Positions 54,120 through 63,360 of a stretch of 64,000 nucleotides of DNA are shown here, piece by piece. The DNA lies in contig NZ_JAETWB010000015.1 in the NCBI RefSeq assembly GCF_016773205.1, forward strand, positions 49,057-113,056, read 5' to 3'. Source of the DNA: Belnapia arida (GTDB lineage Bacteria; Pseudomonadota; Alphaproteobacteria; Acetobacterales; Acetobacteraceae). The position numbers were made by a program, and so were the translations under genes. A model generated the notes under the pieces. That model saw only the letters and a list, made by a program, of their open reading frames with translations, was not told where the DNA came from and did not search any database. Positions within the stretch are counted from its first letter, which is position 1; each line of letters begins with the position of its first letter.

Positions 54120-54634
54120 TGCGCCTCTCCCTGCCCCGGTGCAGAGCAAGGAATGCTGCTCCCCCAATGTCGTGTGGGTCAACGGTGATGGGAAGGGCGG
54201 AGGAATCCGAACGGCTGGCCGCGGGCACAATGTAGTGTCAGACGGAAGCCGCTAGCACGCCACCCACAACGTCCGCGTGTGCCGTTTCGGATGTAGTTCC
54301 CGCGTGCTTTGTTGACGTGGGAGATACTAAAGTCTCGCTGCGGAGGGAGGCGTCAAGCGACCGATACTCTCGCTGGCCTCTGCGCGAAGCTAGTCTTCGA
54401 AAATCTGAAAGGTGGAGATCATCATCCGTTAAGGTACGCCAACTTCGCCGATCTCTGGAACCTAGCGAGGCGCTAGCCTTTGGCGTCTGCTTTCGGTCGC
54501 TGTCGCCCGTGCTACTAAGGAAAGTTCGCAAGAAGGTCGAGGCGGTGCATCTCCACGGCAATGCGAATGCTCCGCGCTCCTCCGCCGTGACGGCCTGGGC
54601 TGGTGCCGGAATGCGCTGAACACGGGGGAAGCCG
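54120..54634. other. Divergent spacer with 44-bp repeat
   Basis: 515 bases. The third 44-bp element lies at 54265-54308. A minus frame across 54238-54852 mainly mirrors the isochorismatase gene and is not supported. Nothing else recognised. Confidence 0.4.
54265..54308 (-). repeat. 44-bp interspersed element, copy 3
   Basis: Third copy, same length and orientation as those at 29246 and 46991. It lies about 145 bases outside the start of the duplicated monooxygenase-like gene. Confidence 0.7.
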
Positions 54635-55348
54635 ATGCAAGCCAGACACGCCGTGGTAGTCTTGGATGCTGAGCCCGAGCCCATCGAGATCGATCGCAGG
54701 CGATGCGCCGTTCTGGTCGTCGATATGCAGAACGACTTCGGCGCTCGAGGCGGCATGTTCGACCGGGCAGGCATTGATATCACCCCGATCGAGCGGGTGG
54801 TCGAGCCCACGGCGCAGGTCTTGGCCGCTGCGCGCAGTGCCGGGTTTCCCATCGTCTATCTCAAGATGCAGCATAGCCCCGACCTCGCAGACACCGGGGG
54901 ACCTGGGTCACCACACTCGATCAAGCACGCACGGTTGGGGGTGGGGAAGGAGGTATCCGCGCCCGATGGCCGGGCGAGCCGCATCCTCGTCAGGGGCACG
55001 TGGGACACCGACATTCTGCCACGGCTCGCCCCGCAGGCAGGCGATGTGATCATCCCCAAGCACCGCTACAGCGGGTTCTTTCAGACCGACCTCGACAAGG
55101 TGCTGACTGATCGGAATATAAAGTATCTCATCGTCAGCGGTTGCACGACGAGCGTCTGCGTTGAGTCCACGGTCCGGGATGCGATGTTCCGCGACTACCA
55201 CTGCGTCGTGCTCGCCGACTGCACGGCAGAGCCGATCGCCAGTGACCAGCAGCGGACGAACCACGAAGCGTCGCTGCTGACCATCCAACTGCTGTTTGGG
55301 TGGGTGTCGGACTCTGGGCGCCTCGTCGAGGCTATCGCTGGGTCATAG
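54635..55348 (+). CDS. Isochorismatase-family amidohydrolase, RutB-like
   Basis: A 237-residue cysteine hydrolase. The triad can be placed as Asp in VVDMQNDFGARGGMF, Lys in IIPKHRYSGFF and Cys in SGCTTSVCVESTVRD. The segment FDRAGIDITPIERVV and the end NHEASLLTIQLLFGWVSDS are especially like RutB, which opens ureidoacrylate in pyrimidine breakdown. Other rut genes are not nearby, so the substrate may differ. GGGGGAAG precedes ATG 54635. Confidence 0.9.
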   Translation: MQARHAVVVLDAEPEPIEIDRRRCAVLVVDMQNDFGARGGMFDRAGIDITPIERVVEPTAQVLAAARSAGFPIVYLKMQHSPDLADTGGPGSPHSIKHARLGVGKEVSAPDGRASRILVRGTWDTDILPRLAPQAGDVIIPKHRYSGFFQTDLDKVLTDRNIKYLIVSGCTTSVCVESTVRDAMFRDYHCVVLADCTAEPIASDQQRTNHEASLLTIQLLFGWVSDSGRLVEAIAGS

Positions 55349-55369
55349 AGATAACGGGAGGAAAGGCCG

Positions 55370-55537
55370 ATGCGCGATGACGGTCTTGCTGGGGTCGAGC
55401 AAGTCTACTGGCTCTAAATCGAGTTTATGTATAACGCGGACGCAGCCAAGCTGTACGCTGCTTTTCGCCTGACCGCACTGGCCGTCCACAGACACGGGCA
55501 GGCCGACCGAGTTCGTCGTGGAGGTCAGGCTCGTTAG
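55370..55537 (+). pseudogene. Short broken reading frame after the RutB-like gene
   Basis: GGGAGGAAAGG precedes ATG 55370, but the frame stops after 15 residues (MRDDGLAGVEQVYWL, TAA 55415-55417). It continues in the same frame (IEFMYNADAAKLYAAFRLTA) to TAG 55535. The strong ribosome site with an early stop suggests a decayed gene; the family is not recognised. The remaining bases to 55801 show nothing else. Confidence 0.35.
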
Positions 55538-55801
55538 CGGGCGGCGGTAGCCGAGGCTATGCGGAAGGAACTGGCATGCCTTGGGAGGGTGGTTCGGCGG
55601 TTCCGCGGCCACCGCATTGCGGTCAGAAAGTGGCTCCAACAGGAACGCCGTGCCGCCATCGTCTGGTCCTGCTGTGTTCGGAGGAAACAGGATTTATCAC
55701 TGGCGAGATGCTTCACAACGACGGTGAGCACTGCTTGCTTGGCCAACTTCCCGATGGGGTTGCAGAAGGGCTCGCTAACCTCGGTGTTTAAGGAGAAGGT
55801 C

Positions 55802-56818
55802 GTGTCTAATCATGAGGTGCTTGAACTGGGCGATGTCGTCCTGCAATCCGGGTTGACACTGCGTGGGGCCAAGCTGGCCTACAAGACCTACGGGCGGCTG
55901 AGCGCCGCGAAAGACAACACCATCGTTTATCCCACATGGTACTCTGGGCAGCATACCGAAAATGAGTGGCTGATAGGCTCTGGGATGGCGCTTGATCCAG
56001 AGAAGTACTTCATTATGGTTCCCAACATGTTCGGCAACGGCCTGTCCTCCTCGCCTAGCAACACTCCCCCGCCCTGGGACCGCGCTCGCTTCCCTGGCGT
56101 GACGGTCCATGACAATGTGGCCTGCCAGCATCGGTTAATGACCGAGGTGTTTGGAATCGATCGGTTGCGGCTGGTGGTTGGCTGGTCGATGGGCGCACAG
56201 CAGACCTTCGAGTGGGCAGTGGCTTATCCCAAAATGGTGGAGTGCATTGCCCCGTTCTGCGGGTCTGCCCGAACCTCGCGGCACAACTTCGTGTTCCTTG
56301 AGGGGGTGAAGGCGGCGCTGACCGCTGACGCCGCCTTCCAAGGTGGTTGGTACGAGCGCCAGCCCACCAAGGGCCTGCGCGCCATGGCGCGGGTCTATGC
56401 GGGTTGGGGGTTCTCGCAAGCATTCTACCGCGAACGGCTGGACATGGAGGGAATGGGCTTCGCCTCGCTGGAAGATTTCCTTACCGGCTTCTGGGAGGGA
56501 TTGTTCTTGCCGCGTGATGCCAACAACCTCTTAGCCATGTTGTGGACGTGGCAGCACGCAGATATCTCGGCCAATCGGACCTATCGAGGCGACTTCGAGC
56601 GGGCGCTAGGCGCGATCACGGCCAAAGCGTTGGTCATGCCTGGACAAACGCACCTCTACTTCCCTCCCGAAGATAGCCAGTACGAGGTCGCCCACATGCC
56701 CAATGCGGAGCTACGCATCATTCCCTCTGTCTGGGGGCATTGCGCCGGAGGTCCGGGATTGAACCCGGTGGATGTGAAGTACATCGACGAGGCATTGAAG
56801 GGGCTCCTGCTATCGTAG
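55802..56818 (+). CDS. Alpha/beta hydrolase of the MetX (homoserine acetyltransferase) family
   Basis: A 338-residue protein from GTG 55802, with AAGGAGAAGG just upstream; the longer frame from 55559 gives an unlikely N-terminus. LELGDVVLQSGLTLRGAKLA is the typical MetX-like start. The nucleophile Ser is in VVGWSMGAQQT (MetX has GGSMGG) and the other triad residues lie in FPPEDSQ and WGHCAGGPG. The changed elbow and isolated position suggest a hydrolase or another acyltransferase, not methionine synthesis. Confidence 0.85.
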   Translation: MSNHEVLELGDVVLQSGLTLRGAKLAYKTYGRLSAAKDNTIVYPTWYSGQHTENEWLIGSGMALDPEKYFIMVPNMFGNGLSSSPSNTPPPWDRARFPGVTVHDNVACQHRLMTEVFGIDRLRLVVGWSMGAQQTFEWAVAYPKMVECIAPFCGSARTSRHNFVFLEGVKAALTADAAFQGGWYERQPTKGLRAMARVYAGWGFSQAFYRERLDMEGMGFASLEDFLTGFWEGLFLPRDANNLLAMLWTWQHADISANRTYRGDFERALGAITAKALVMPGQTHLYFPPEDSQYEVAHMPNAELRIIPSVWGHCAGGPGLNPVDVKYIDEALKGLLLS

Positions 56819-57085
56819 TCCTCTGGACTGTGCAGGATGCCGCAAAGTGTGCCAACCATAGTTAGTTCGACTAAAGGGTGTGTTCGGTCTCGGGCTCCCG
56901 GCCCATCACGTCGCTCTCGATGACCCACTCGCCCCTTCGTGCGGGCAACATCGCCGGACGAGCGGTTGAGTATAGGCTGCGGCGATGGGCTGAAATGATC
57001 GACGACAGCCACTTGCCTGTTGGAACGGGCAGAAGGGGATCATAACCGCCGGAAGCCTGAGGTCGTAGGGGTGGGCCTCGACCTG

Positions 57086-58057
57086 TCAGCGGACGGACGC
57101 CACCTTGGCCACCTCCGCTGTTTCGTTCAATTGCTCAAGTAGCCTTGCGTAGATGACGCCCTGTGACCGAAGGGTGTTCCGTACCTCGCTGTAGACCTCA
57201 AGCAAACTATAATGGCGGCCATCGCTGGCAATAAACACATTTCGGTTCGCGGTGACCGAATCCAGATCGACCGCATCAGATGCTCGCCGAGAGGGCGCGC
57301 GAGCGAGTTCGCGCAGAAATCGGCGCGCACCATCCGCGCCGAGGAAATGCACCATGTAAAGGTCAGCATGGGTCACGGGCCGCCGCAGGATCACTGCAAG
57401 GTTGGCCTTCTCGCGTTCCAAGCGCGCCATCGCCAGCGCGGCGGACAGGCGTGAGTCGTCCCGCAACATCAAAAGCTCAGCCAGCAAGCGCCGATCGCGG
57501 ACTGTGATCTCCCCGGTGTCGGGATTGGTAGTTAGGACGACGACATAGGAGGCCAAGCCGTGGGCTTCTCCATGGTCCCGGGTTGCCTCAAGCCACGCCG
57601 ACCGAGTGAACTGCATCAGCCCGCGCGCTGTGGAAGCTGGGTTCTGGGCCTCTGGGTCGCAGCGGCTCTCCCGCCATGCCAGGGCAAAAAGCAGTACGTG
57701 GTTGTCCCGGCGCCTCCCCCCAGCGCTCTGCAACGCCACGAGGACGTGCGGGCTGATGGACGAGAGCACGGCAGCATCGGCCTCGGGCGGGGACGCTGCC
57801 ACCGGGCGGGTTCGACTACGATGGTTCGCTACGACGAGGTTGTTTTTTGCGGCAGCGCGTCGGCCAGACATAGATCGGGTCGCGCTCCGTGCAGGAGCAC
57901 GCATTTGTGGTCGGTGCGCTATGCCACGCTGTTGGCGATGGCTGTCGGCGGACGCTTGGCGTTGCGTGGCGGCTTCGCTTCCGCGGTTCATCGCTGTAGC
58001 AAGCAAGAAAAATATCCCAAGGGCCGTCACGACAGACAGTCGCATCGCCGCACTCAT
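57086..58057 (-). CDS. Lytic-transglycosylase-like protein with signal peptide
   Basis: About 323 residues. The N-terminus MRLSVVTALGIFFLLATAMN is a signal or anchor, followed by a basic low-complexity stretch of about 90 residues. The SLT-type catalytic Glu lies in LLFALAWRESRCDPEAQN, followed by TARGLMQFTRSAWLEAT. A helical domain (LYMVHFLGADGARRFLRELA) closes the fold. It probably cleaves peptidoglycan in the periplasm. ATG 58057 is chosen because it directly precedes the hydrophobic stretch; the longer frame is Arg/Ser-rich. Confidence 0.75.
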   Translation of the reverse strand: MSAAMRLSVVTALGIFFLLATAMNRGSEAATQRQASADSHRQQRGIAHRPQMRAPARSATRSMSGRRAAAKNNLVVANHRSRTRPVAASPPEADAAVLSSISPHVLVALQSAGGRRRDNHVLLFALAWRESRCDPEAQNPASTARGLMQFTRSAWLEATRDHGEAHGLASYVVVLTTNPDTGEITVRDRRLLAELLMLRDDSRLSAALAMARLEREKANLAVILRRPVTHADLYMVHFLGADGARRFLRELARAPSRRASDAVDLDSVTANRNVFIASDGRHYSLLEVYSEVRNTLRSQGVIYARLLEQLNETAEVAKVASVR

Positions 58058-58960
58058 GGCAGAGGTCCGCACAACTGTTCTAGCGGCGCTGGGGACGGCG
58101 CCGTGCGGTAGTGGGCTTTGCACGCAGGTTCTCCTTGAGGGTGGGAGACGCGTAAGCTGTTCGCCCGAAGTGGTTGGACGATGTTGCCCTGTTGGCTCAC
58201 CTCGGACGATGCGGACTAGTGCTAGGAAAGTTAGAGTACTTGGTATTGATAAACGCCGAAGTGATGAACTTGTGGAGATGGTATCATTCACCTTTTGAAA
58301 AAGGTGACAAACTGAGCCGCACTCGAACACGAAGGTGGCGTGTAGTTCGTATTTTTCAACGCTCGGTTTCTCCGCGCCTGCCTGCATTAGACCTGCGAAT
58401 ATACTCTGTACGCCAGTTCAATCCCGATCGCACGCGGCTCATGTGTCTAGAGCAGCCGAGGCGCTCTCCAAACAAGGAGAATCAAGCGGCATGATCTGAG
58501 AGGCTGCCGAACTACTGTCCCCGCCGCCAACGGCCGCGCGAACTTCCACCTTGGTCCGAGTTTTACCATCTGAACCCGTACCGAGGCCGAACGCCAATTG
58601 GCAACGGCAGTATCCCTGTTTGACACGCGACAGAACGCGGTTCAGGCGAATGAGCAGGTGCTATTTATCATGCGTGAGAGGCAGATCACGCCGAGCCCTC
58701 CCACCGTAATGATGGGCCAGGCCGCTGTCGTCGTGACAGCCAAGGGCTAGCCCGGTGGGCCGTTCGACGGCTTACCCTTGACGGGCGCCCCACCATATCC
58801 CGCTCGGGACAGCCCGGCCGTCCCCTTCCTTCAAATCGTTGTCTGTGCCGTGCGACCCGCAAACCTTTCATACGCAGAATCAGCGTATTCGCCATAATTG
58901 GCGTGGACATGGCAGGACTGGGCTCCGCACAGTCAGGCCTTGACCGGAGGGTATGCCGCC
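58058..58960. other. 900-base spacer without a recognised gene
   Basis: Several stop-rich frames. A plus frame ending at TAG 58748-58750 reads SLFDTRQNAVQANEQVLFIM and is protein-like but has no start or ribosome site. Nothing else is recognised. The region around 58200-58500 is less GC-rich than the rest. Confidence 0.4.
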
Positions 58961-59326
58961 ATGGCTTCTTTCGTCGTCACTGGTATCGTGCGGGTGATCG
59001 CCTACCCCAACCAGCACAGGGATGAGCCTGCGCAGCGGATCATTGAGGCTGAGAGCGAGGCGAAGGCCCGTGGCGAATTTATCGCCAGCCTAACGGTCGA
59101 TGAGGAGTTCTCAGCAACCCAACGCATCGCGGAGGTCACCCACGTCCTTCAGGTTAACGCGGGCGGGGTAGCCGCGGACTGGACCAGTAGAGAACCCGAG
59201 GCCCCGGACCTGTCGAGCGGAACCGCGATGAGTAATCATACCGGGTGGAGGGCGTGCCGGGCCGTGAGGGTCGTGGGGCACGCCTCGGGGTCCGCAGCCG
59301 TCACCTCGTGGCTCGTTGCACCTTAG
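58961..59326 (+). CDS. Hypothetical protein, about 121 residues
   Basis: GGAGG lies upstream of ATG 58961. The first 75 residues look genuine (MASFVVTGIVRVIAYPNQHR, RIIEAESEAKARGEFIASLT, QRIAEVTHVLQVNAGG); the C-terminus reads into the 237-bp repeat copy B and is Ala/Arg/Ser-rich, so the native end may have been lost. No family recognised. Confidence 0.5.
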   Translation: MASFVVTGIVRVIAYPNQHRDEPAQRIIEAESEAKARGEFIASLTVDEEFSATQRIAEVTHVLQVNAGGVAADWTSREPEAPDLSSGTAMSNHTGWRACRAVRVVGHASGSAAVTSWLVAP

Positions 59327-59509
59327 CCAGCGTGCAGCCGGCATCCCAGGTCATCCTGGCTATCCACCGAGACTGTCGGGCGCGGGAACCTGCTTGGTGC
59401 TTCGTACCTCTCCGGCCGGGTCGGCAGCTTCCGCATAAGCGTCAGTGACAACATGGCCGGTCGGTGGAGTCTCGACAGCGCTCACTCCTGCATCATCGGG
59501 CCGCAATCG
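59273..59509. repeat. 237-bp diverged repeat, copy B
   Basis: Equal-length partner of 33556-33792. It spans the 3' ends of two convergent genes, the 121-residue hypothetical and DinB, and supplies their final codons. Confidence 0.75.
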
Positions 59510-60055
59510 CGGCGGCGAAATTGGCCCACCAACAGCGCCCGACACGGGCGCTGTGGAGCGCTGGTAGGCGAGCAGGTCGAGGACAGGCGTCTTGTCGCGC
59601 CCAAGTGCTAGCCCGACGAGGTGGTGAGCTTGCCCGCGGTGGTGAGTCTGGTGATTGAACAGGTGGGTGAGTAAGTGGTGGAGTGGCTGTGAATGCGGCG
59701 CACCGCTGCTTGTGGCGTAGTCGAGGGATTCAGAAATGCGCTTCTCGCTCAACCCGTGGACGTAATCCACGAGCCTTTGGTCCTGCGCCACCTGCGCCGC
59801 GCGCAAGTCCTCAAAGTGATGATGCAGCACCTCGTCGAGCCGGATGCTCCTGGGGCTTTCCCCTTCCAATCGGTTCATCCACAGCCTATCGGTAACGAGG
59901 AGGTGGTTGAGCGTCCCAAGCAGGGAGCCAAAGAAGGCGCCGCGGTCCTCGGCTAGGGTTTCAGGCGCGATCTGCCCGGCAGCGGCATAGAGGCGGCTGT
60001 TGGCCCACTGGTTGTAGAGAGCCATCATGCGAATGTGCTCCTGCCGCGGTCCCAT
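59360..60055 (-). CDS. DinB-family protein with repeat-derived C-terminus
   Basis: About 231 residues. The DinB four-helix fold is clear: MMALYNQWANSRLYAAAGQI, FGSLLGTLNHLLVTDRLWM and HLLTHLFNHQTHHRGQAHHL, with metal-binding His in LNHLL and HQTHHRGQ. DinB proteins bind nickel or zinc and act as thiol-dependent transferases or stress proteins. The normal domain ends near LLAYQRSTA; the last 50 residues are read from the 237-bp repeat. ATG 60055 has GAGGGA upstream; 60061 is possible. Confidence 0.88.
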   Translation of the reverse strand: MGPRQEHIRMMALYNQWANSRLYAAAGQIAPETLAEDRGAFFGSLLGTLNHLLVTDRLWMNRLEGESPRSIRLDEVLHHHFEDLRAAQVAQDQRLVDYVHGLSEKRISESLDYATSSGAPHSQPLHHLLTHLFNHQTHHRGQAHHLVGLALGRDKTPVLDLLAYQRSTAPVSGAVGGPISPPRLRPDDAGVSAVETPPTGHVVTDAYAEAADPAGEVRSTKQVPAPDSLGG

Positions 60056-60311
60056 GGCCATTCCCTCGCGCCCGTACTTGCCTTGGCCTTCACGCTATCA
60101 GCTGCCGGACTTTATGCACCAGTCGGCGGGCACGGCGCCTTCCTCCGGCGCCGTGGTCTACAGGTTGCTAATCGGTTGAGGCGGCGCACCATCGGAATAT
60201 CGCTTCAAGCACTGATCGTGCCTTTCACAGCCGCTCGAATACCCCGGGCTGATGGTGTCGCCTGTCCTTGGCGGGAGTGCCGAGGGATGGCGCATCAGGA
60301 GCGCGATCTGA

Positions 60312-60764
60312 CTATCTCCCGGAACCTTCATCGGCACTCAAGGATTGCACGGCCAACTGGTCCTGCTTGCTGTCTCGGTGATCGATGACGGTGTTGACGT
60401 GGGTTATCAATTCGGCACCGCCTAGCAGCCGCCCGTCGCGGTGAACGCGATCGAACATTACAGAGCCATAGCTCACCGGAAAGCCGCCCTCGTAACGGAA
60501 AGATTCAGCACTGCCGGAGCATTCAACCCGGACACGTCGGAGCCGCCAGCGGGTGATGTCCTCCGCCGTGCATTCAAAGCCCATACTAGCAAGGCTGCTG
60601 AAGAACCCTGACGCTGTTCCAACGTCAACCGACTGCGTGCCGACCACCGTCATCGGGATGGGCTGGGCGAGCCTCCGGTGCTGCCACCATGGCATTGCTT
60701 CATTGCCCGCCGTAGCGGCATCCACTGAGGCGACGAGGATGGCGAGCGCAAGACGAGACATCAT
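60312..60764 (-). CDS. Exported hypothetical protein, 150 residues
   Basis: MSRLALAILVASVDAATAGN is a plausible signal peptide with an AxA-like cleavage site. The mature part has MPWWQHRRLAQPIPMTVVGT, FFSSLASMGFECTAEDITRW and RRVRVECSGSAESFRYEGGF, with two Cys that could pair. The order reads like a small periplasmic beta protein. No family recognised. Confidence 0.6.
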   Translation of the reverse strand: MMSRLALAILVASVDAATAGNEAMPWWQHRRLAQPIPMTVVGTQSVDVGTASGFFSSLASMGFECTAEDITRWRLRRVRVECSGSAESFRYEGGFPVSYGSVMFDRVHRDGRLLGGAELITHVNTVIDHRDSKQDQLAVQSLSADEGSGR

Positions 60765-61050
60765 CCCGGAGCGAGGCCCCCATCACGCCGCACCTTGGTG
60801 GCACGAGCCGGATGATTCTGCTCCCGGCAGCCTGCATCGTCATCCCTCGATCGCGCTGCTCACTGCGAGATGTTCACTGTCGTTCACACGTCGAAAATGT
60901 AGCGCCAGCGATCGCGCACGGTGGAGTGCAAAGCACACAAGGGTGACCACTCCACGGTGAGTTGATGCGGTCACAGAATGTATGTGGCAATCAGGCGAGC
61001 TTACGCTGACCCGTGGGCTGCAGACCCGTGCAGCTTGAACGCGAGGTCGC

Positions 61051-61272
61051 ATGTTGCTGATGTCGAGACTTAGGGAGGCCGCACGGAAAGCGGATTGCCT
61101 CTCCTTCGCATACGGTGGAGGCGACGTGTCCGAACTCGTCGCTCTCCTTCGGCAGATTGCCAGACGTGAGCACTGCACGATGGAGTACACCGTAGTCTCG
61201 GGATGCCCGAGGATCATCACGGTGCATTTCGTGCAACAGGGTGCCGCGGTCTTGGCCGGCATGGCTCGTTAG
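61051..61272 (+). CDS. Small protein, paralogue of the 30.8-kb protein
   Basis: A 73-residue protein with GAGG just upstream of ATG 61051. Its core YGGGDVSELVALLRQIARRE with HCTMEYTVVSG matches the small protein co-transcribed with the ethylene-receptor-like kinase. It also has GCPRIITVHFVQQGAAVLA at the end. Here it has no kinase neighbour. Function unknown. The 286 bases before it show no gene. Confidence 0.65.
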   Translation: MLLMSRLREAARKADCLSFAYGGGDVSELVALLRQIARREHCTMEYTVVSGCPRIITVHFVQQGAAVLAGMAR

Positions 61273-61418
61273 ATCGCCTATAGACGCCGAACGACGGTAC
61301 TGGCGACCAGCCGAGCCGAGTTCCAAAAGCCATATGGGCATCCGGGTGTGGCTGCGGCACGACCGGAGCGTGACGCTGGCTATGGAGCCGCTCTCAAGCG
61401 ACGAAATCTGTTGGAGAG

Positions 61419-61814
61419 GTGATCACCCAGCCACTCAACGATTTGTTGTACATGCAAGCCAACCTACTCGGGCGGCGTATCTTCGAGCGTTGTATGGCGC
61501 TGTCCAAGATACCCAAGGGGAGCAGTCCAGTGCAGGAGCGGTTTGCGGTCATCTACGTCGTCGAGTGGAAGGGCTCTCCTCGTGAGAGATACTTCCCTAC
61601 CCTCGAACTGGCCCTCAACTTTGCCAGCCGCGTCACAACGGACGGCACCACTGCCTACCCTGATATAGCTACCATCGTCCGCATGACACGGGCGCACGAG
61701 TATTGTGCCTGGGAAGAGGACCAGAGTTTTGAGGTCATCGAAGTCAGTGGCAGGAAGCACCCCCCAAGGCACGGCCATAGTGCCTTGCTGGATCAGGTTT
61801 GGGGGCACGTATAG
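61419..61814 (+). CDS. Hypothetical protein, about 131 residues
   Basis: The frame reads SPVQERFAVIYVVEWKGSPR, ERYFPTLELALNFASRVTTD and TIVRMTRAHEYCAWEEDQSF, with a balanced composition and alternating strands and a helix. The first 35 residues are less convincing, and the true start may be downstream. No family recognised; it may be co-transcribed with the small protein 146 bases upstream. Confidence 0.5.
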   Translation: MITQPLNDLLYMQANLLGRRIFERCMALSKIPKGSSPVQERFAVIYVVEWKGSPRERYFPTLELALNFASRVTTDGTTAYPDIATIVRMTRAHEYCAWEEDQSFEVIEVSGRKHPPRHGHSALLDQVWGHV

Positions 61815-62019
61815 CTGAGCAGCGGCCGGCAGTTTGACCCGGACTGGGAACTCCCTCGCGGGATGTTAGCAGAGGCATCCAACGTCAACGGTGTGGTCTC
61901 AATGGTGCCTCAGGCGTTGGGGTGGCAAACTGGTCGATGGTGCGGCATGGCGGTGTCCGACCGATGGTCACTCCAAGAGCATGGCATTCCCGTAGCTTGG
62001 CGGGATTCGGTCGCCTGCC

Positions 62020-62175
62020 CTAATTAAAGGCGCCACAATTTATCGGCGGGCATGCCAGTTCCGTGCTGTCACTGTCGTTCTCGGCTGAGCGCGCGATCTC
62101 AAAGCCGAAGCGGCGGTAGTAGTTGAGTAGCCGTTCGCAACCAGCCAATACGATGAGGCGAACTGGCCGTCCTGC
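62020..62175 (-). pseudogene. GNAT acetyltransferase C-terminal fragment
   Basis: The minus strand reads [20 protein letters not shown] then GFEIARSAEND, the usual last strand and helix of a GNAT protein, to TAG at 62020-62022. Nothing of the acetyl-CoA-binding part is present; the sequence breaks off where the lpxD remnant begins on the other strand. Confidence 0.6.
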
Positions 62176-62189
62176 GCGGTCGGCGTAGC

Positions 62190-62760
62190 TGCAAAGTCAC
62201 CATCGCCCAAGGCGTGGTGATTGGCGCTGACTGCCGGGTCGGCGCGCACGCCAGTCTCAGCCATGCGCTGCTGGGTGCGCGGGTCTACGTGTACCCCGGC
62301 GCCCGCATCGGCCAAGAGGGGTTCAGCTTCGCTCCCACGGCGTCCGGCTTCCTCTCCGTCCCCCATCCCGGGCGGGTGGTCCTGGGCGACAACGTGGAGA
62401 TCGACGCCAACACTACCATCGACCGGGGCTCGACTGGCGACACGACAATCGGGGCCGCGTCACGCCTCGATAACCTCGTCCAGATCGTACACAACGTCCA
62501 ACTCGGCCGGTGCTGCGTCGTGGTGGCGCAGGTCGGCATCGCGGGCTCGGCGGTGCTCGGCGACTTCGTACAGATTGGCGGACAGGCGGGTGTGGCTGGA
62601 CAATCTGAGGATTGGACAAGGAGCGCGGATCGGAGCGCAATCAGGCGTAATGTCGGACGTGCCCGCGGGCGCCACTGTGGTCGGCAGCCCCGCCCAGCCG
62701 CGGCACGAGGTCTTCCGGCAGATCGCTTCCCTGAAGCGAATGGCGCGCCCGCAGTGGTGA
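62190..62760 (+). pseudogene. lpxD-like fragment, 5'-truncated and frameshifted
   Basis: Left-handed beta-helix repeats ([34 protein letters not shown]) and the LpxD signature [20 protein letters not shown] are clear, with the catalytic-type His in IVHNVQLG. Near 62590 the homology moves to another frame ([35 protein letters not shown]). The N-terminal uridine-binding domain is absent. LpxD adds the second acyl chain in lipid A synthesis, so a working copy must lie elsewhere. Confidence 0.85.
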
Positions 62761-63054
62761 AAAGGCTGCGACGCAAGGACCCACTTCCGTGCGGCCCGAT
62801 TGAGCCGTCTGGCCAACCGTCATTCCCACCTCTGAGATAGCCACCGGAGGCTGCTCTGACGCAGCGTGATCCGAGTGCAGGAACGGCTCCAGGGCTGAGT
62901 TGGGGCTAAACCTCGAAAGGGTTCGGCGTCACTTCCTCAGGCTGGTCGGCTTGCGTCAAACGCTGCCGGGCGGCGGCTGGGACCGTGCCATGCTACATTC
63001 AAGCGCACCACCATCGGTACGGAAGTATGGGTGAACAGCCGCGGTGACGCCGCC

Positions 63055-63258
63055 TCAAGCGAGCTTCAGGTTGGCTGCCGCTTCTTTCCCACGCTCCCGA
63101 ACAACCTCGTAGCTGACCCTCTGACCATCATTGAGGCCCTGCAATCCAGCAGCCTGCACGGCCGTGATATGCACGAACACATCCTTGCCGCCACCGTCAG
63201 GCTGAATGAAGCCAAACCCTTTGCTGGCATTGAACCACTTCACGGCGCCGGTTGCCAT
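63055..63258 (-). CDS. Cold-shock domain protein (CspA type)
   Basis: A 67-residue single-domain RNA/ssDNA-binding protein. It has the start TGAVKWFNASKGFGFIQPD with RNP1 (KGFGFIQ) and RNP2 (VFVHI), and ends ERGKEAAANLKLA. GGAGGACATC precedes ATG 63258. It likely acts as an RNA chaperone. The 290 bases downstream (62761-63054) show no gene. Confidence 0.95.
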   Translation of the reverse strand: MATGAVKWFNASKGFGFIQPDGGGKDVFVHITAVQAAGLQGLNDGQRVSYEVVRERGKEAAANLKLA

Positions 63259-63360
63259 TTGATGTCCTCCCTTAATCTCCGAGAAGGATGCCCCAACCGC
63301 TGGGCGGAGCAAAGCGGCTATTCACTTGTTCCAACCTTTGCCTAACGGCGGGGCCAACGG

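Noticed and set aside
54238..54852. 204-residue minus-strand frame
   Set aside because: Mostly antisense to the RutB-like gene and the 44-bp repeat; no motif.
55802..56818. True homoserine O-acetyltransferase (metX)
   Set aside because: The nucleophile elbow is GWSMGA and not GGSMGG, and no methionine gene is adjacent.
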